A stretch of 7,451 bases of DNA from MGBC163016 sp964649145 (GTDB lineage: Bacteria > Actinomycetota > Coriobacteriia > Coriobacteriales > Eggerthellaceae). A program made the position numbers and the translations under genes. This document shows, piece after piece, positions 5,478-7,451 of the stretch; positions within the stretch are counted from its first letter, which is position 1; every line of letters starts with the position of its first letter. Below the pieces are notes generated by a model. It worked only from the letters and a program-made list of their open reading frames with translations, was not told the origin of the DNA and ran no database searches. Where the stretch lies: contig CAZYOQ010000038.1 in NCBI GenBank assembly GCA_964649145.1, forward strand, positions 1 to 7,451. The letters run 5' to 3'.

Positions 5478-6476
5478 TCAGGGAAGAAAGTCGTAAGGCA
5501 TTCTGCGAGCAAATAGATAGAACAAAACAAGTACCGGAACTGCATAGACAAAGAACACAAACACAAGCAAAAAAGTCGCAAGCCTAAGGACATAGAAAAC
5601 GACTCGCTTTGCGCCTGTACGTGTTTTCGTTTCGCATGACATGCGAACAAAGCTTCCGCCTATGGTGCTTCCATCGTGTTTCCAAGGGATGATGATCTCT
5701 ATTAGGATCAAAAACAATGTGTTGACAACAAACGACACGCCCACAGCTATTGTCTCGGAATCTGGGTTAGAAATTGATAGCGCCGTCCAAATAAGGTGAG
5801 TAAATACCCCTACTGTAATGCTTGCTGCTATAAGGAAAAACATATCAAGGCAAAAAGCCGTACAGCGCCGCACAAACCCGGGTTTGTGGGTAATCGAAAG
5901 TTCTTCGAGCTTTGGTGCTGGCAGAATATGCGCAAAAGCAAGCGCGACTATACATCCAATGGCAGCCCCTGAAGTGTTCCAAATCAAATCACACACATCG
6001 AAAGTACGATAGGAATAAGGGTAAATAAACCAAAGACCTGTCAACTGGGTTGTTTCGATGCAAAGTGAAACCGCAAAGCCTAAAATTATCGAAACGGGCA
6101 GACTCAAACGAAAAAAGCGTTTGGCAATAAAGCCTAGCGGAACGAAGAAAACAACATTAGCAAGAATCTGCAAGACGGCGGGAAGGCCATTTTGGGCAAC
6201 ATCACCGATGAAGCCAAGAGGATTTAGCTGGGGCGGAATACCATAGGTGATACCAAGCCCAGATGATCCCGACGGCAAAGGGTATAGCGTAAAGCACCCA
6301 AGACCAAGTACGTAAAGCACCGTAAGATAAGCAGTTACAACCGAAGATAATCGCATTTTGCCGTCTCGGTGGTATAAAAGCGCAATTATTGGCAAGGTGA
6401 GCAAAAACGAAACAAACGGCCACAAGAAAAGCGCGAGTATGAAATCCGAGCTATAACCTTTCAGAAAGTGCGTCAA
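5478..6476 (-). CDS. VanZ-family membrane protein with C-terminal RDD domain
   Basis: This 332-residue protein has about eight predicted membrane segments (roughly 11-34, 44-66, 102-118, 124-144, 166-186, 207-233, 241-263 and 293-323). Residues 1-186 match the VanZ family: LYPLP (64-68), NVVFFVPLGF (107-116), and the conserved E141/Q144 followed by R157, D160, D163, N167 and GAAIG. Residues 198-325 match an RDD domain: RRCTAFCLD (203-211, Arg and Asp conserved) and DGSTIGGSFVRM (268-279). VanZ proteins are linked to glycopeptide and lipoglycopeptide resistance or envelope functions, and RDD proteins to ion or solute transport, but neither fixes a substrate here. No vancomycin-resistance genes are nearby. 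The start is TTG 6476, four bases after GGAGG (6481-6485). The gene follows the tRNA-Thr terminator so closely that it may depend on read-through from the tRNA promoter. Confidence 0.88.
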   Translation of the reverse strand: MTHFLKGYSSDFILALFLWPFVSFLLTLPIIALLYHRDGKMRLSSVVTAYLTVLYVLGLGCFTLYPLPSGSSGLGITYGIPPQLNPLGFIGDVAQNGLPAVLQILANVVFFVPLGFIAKRFFRLSLPVSIILGFAVSLCIETTQLTGLWFIYPYSYRTFDVCDLIWNTSGAAIGCIVALAFAHILPAPKLEELSITHKPGFVRRCTAFCLDMFFLIAASITVGVFTHLIWTALSISNPDSETIAVGVSFVVNTLFLILIEIIIPWKHDGSTIGGSFVRMSCETKTRTGAKRVVFYVLRLATFLLVFVFFVYAVPVLVLFYLFARRMPYDFLP

Positions 6477-6480
6477 CAGA

Positions 6481-6485
6481 CCTCC
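6481..6485 (-). promoter_or_regulatory. Ribosome binding site deciding the TTG start of VanZ-RDD
   Basis: GGAGG lies four bases before TTG 6476 on the minus strand. No ATG or GTG with such a site is available in the first part of the frame, and the first membrane segment starts about ten residues in, so the TTG is the best start. Confidence 0.7.
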
Positions 6486-6488
6486 ACG

Positions 6489-6528
6489 AAAAACCTAAAA
6501 GGTCAGAGGAAATATAACCTCTGACCTT
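6489..6528 (-). terminator. Rho-independent terminator after tRNA-Thr
   Basis: A perfect 11-bp stem, AAGGTCAGAGG paired with CCTCTGACCTT (6499-6509 with 6518-6528), has an 8-base AT-rich loop. It is followed on the minus strand by TTAGG and five Ts. It begins 8 bases after the tRNA's CCA end and finishes just before the VanZ-RDD ribosome binding site. Confidence 0.87.
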
Positions 6529-6535
6529 GTATTTC

Positions 6536-6610
6536 TGGAGCCAGCGACAGGAATCGAACCCGCAACCCACTGATTACAAATCAGTTGCTCTACCGTTGAG
6601 CCACGCTGGC
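6536..6610 (-). tRNA. tRNA-Thr (anticodon TGT)
   Basis: The 75-base minus-strand sequence folds as a full cloverleaf: acceptor GCCAGCG with CGCTGGC, D stem GCTC/GAGC, anticodon stem ACTGA/TCAGT around TTTGTAA, and T arm GCGGG-TTCGAAT-CCTGT with G-U pairs. The anticodon TGT (6576-6578) reads ACA and related Thr codons. The 3' CCA is encoded, after discriminator T. Confidence 0.97.
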
Positions 6611-6619
6611 GCAAATAGG

Positions 6620-6648
6620 ATTTTACGAAACCAATCCATAATTGTCCA
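6620..6648 (-). promoter_or_regulatory. Promoter of tRNA-Thr
   Basis: On the minus strand TGGACA (6643-6648, five of six matches to TTGACA), a 17-base spacer and TAAAAT (6620-6625, five of six matches) form a good promoter. The start would fall near 6613, only a few bases before the mature tRNA. Confidence 0.7.
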
Positions 6649-6756
6649 TAACCCAAATTTATAATCTAGAAAGAAACTGCGAGAAAGCTGAGCTGATCAC
6701 GCGCCACGCCTAGTAGGCAGCCACACCACACAGTTAACACCTCACCAAATAGCAAC

Positions 6757-7451
6757 CTAGTCAAACTGGGGAATGAAGCTTTCCTTAGAAGTATCACCGT
6801 CTTGCCAGAAATAATCTTGCATGCCAATAGAATCGGCGAAATTAAGCAGTTGTTCATATTCCTCTGAGTAAACACTACGCCCAAGCTCGGGGTATTTTTC
6901 TAATGTACAAGCAGCCTGATCATCGCCAGAATCACTGCGCCCTTTTAAGACGGGTGTGTACTGGTTCATTATCGATACCAAAACGTGCGTTCCATAGCGT
7001 TTGTGGATCAGTTTTAATACCTGCTTCGAATCGTCCAAGTGCCCCGGGAGCAAAAGGTGCCTTATCACAACACCTTTTACAAGGCGGTCTTGGCCGTGAA
7101 AGCTATCAAAGGTTGCATCCCCTACTAGTTCGACCATGCGATCAATTGCAAGCGTTGTGTAATATCGATAATCAGAAGCGTGAGAAAGCCCTTTGGCAAG
7201 CTCATCGTCGAAATACTTAAAGTCGGTCAAGTAGATATCAACGTATCCTGCATTCTGCTCAATAGAGCAGGCGGTCTCATATCCTGAGGTATTCCAAACA
7301 ATGGGAAGTTCCAAGCCATTTTTTCTGGCAAGGTCAATAGCTTTGCGTATTAAAGGACCAAAGTGCGTAGGTGTCACGAAATTAATGTTTAATGCCCCTT
7401 GTCGCTGAAGGTCAAGACACATTTCTGCGAGATCTGAAACACTTGTCTCAC
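6757..7451 (-). CDS. Radical SAM protein, PflX/PflA-like (COG1313 type), partial (5' end outside window)
   Basis: The frame is open to the right edge, so the N-terminus with the expected CxxxCxxC cluster motif is not visible; 230 codons and the TAG stop are present. Visible blocks match the uncharacterised family related to pyruvate-formate-lyase activating enzyme: NINFVTPTHF (residues 21-30 of the visible part), PIVWNTSGYE, VDIYLTDFKYFD, GVVIRHLLLPGHL and VSIMNQYTP. In related activases a [4Fe-4S] cluster and S-adenosylmethionine make a 5'-deoxyadenosyl radical, which in PflA installs a glycyl radical on its target; the target of this branch is not established. An ATG at 7422 is internal, because family-like sequence (ETSVSDLAE) continues upstream of it. 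No clear terminator is seen in the 146 bases before tRNA-Thr, only short GCCT/AGGC and similar stems. Confidence 0.9.
   Translation of the reverse strand, partial: ETSVSDLAEMCLDLQRQGALNINFVTPTHFGPLIRKAIDLARKNGLELPIVWNTSGYETACSIEQNAGYVDIYLTDFKYFDDELAKGLSHASDYRYYTTLAIDRMVELVGDATFDSFHGQDRLVKGVVIRHLLLPGHLDDSKQVLKLIHKRYGTHVLVSIMNQYTPVLKGRSDSGDDQAACTLEKYPELGRSVYSEEYEQLLNFADSIGMQDYFWQDGDTSKESFIPQFD

Noticed and set aside
6536..6610. tRNA-Thr as the attachment site of an integrated element
   Set aside because: No second copy of the tRNA 3' end and no integrase gene is present in the window.
6666..6884. Minus-strand frame of 72 codons overlapping the end of the radical SAM gene
   Set aside because: It overlaps the strongly conserved radical SAM frame and has no recognisable content or ribosome binding site.

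Overview
All recognisable genes lie on the minus strand. The proteins suggest a Coriobacteriia-like actinomycete, possibly an Eggerthellales-type anaerobe. The clues are a heterodisulfide-reductase-like Fe-S protein, a PflX-type radical SAM protein, a large secreted protein ending in a lysine-rich BspA-type leucine-rich region, and strong GGAGG ribosome binding sites. This placement is inferred from protein style only; no marker gene is present.

Reading in the direction of transcription, from high to low coordinates, the window holds: (1) the 3' part of a PflX/PflA-like radical SAM gene (6757-7451, cut by the right edge); (2) tRNA-Thr(TGT) at 6536-6610, with its own promoter and a strong hairpin terminator; (3) a 332-aa VanZ-RDD membrane protein (5478-6476), whose TTG start and ribosome binding site sit just past the tRNA terminator; (4) a 1010-aa exported repeat protein (2163-5195) with a PPC-like domain, six ~100-residue aromatic and acidic repeats, a Ser/Thr linker and a Lys-rich C-terminal region, followed by a terminator at 2070-2098; (5) a two-gene unit that looks like a Phd/YefM-type antitoxin (1445-1816) and a RelE-like toxin (1066-1458), with overlapping ends and a palindromic operator over its promoter; (6) a protein with two [4Fe-4S] motifs and a CCG domain (1-928, cut by the left edge).

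The genes do not form one pathway. They look like short independent units: a tRNA possibly read through into vanZ-rdd, a monocistronic surface protein, a toxin-antitoxin cassette, and redox or radical-enzyme genes at the two edges. The most interesting unit is the surface protein. It carries an eight-G tract in its signal-peptide codons, and a one-base slip in either direction gives an early stop, so expression may be phase variable. Its tandem repeats show near-identical DNA blocks between neighbours. Its acidic repeats are joined to a C-terminal segment with 42 lysines and no Asp, Glu or Arg.
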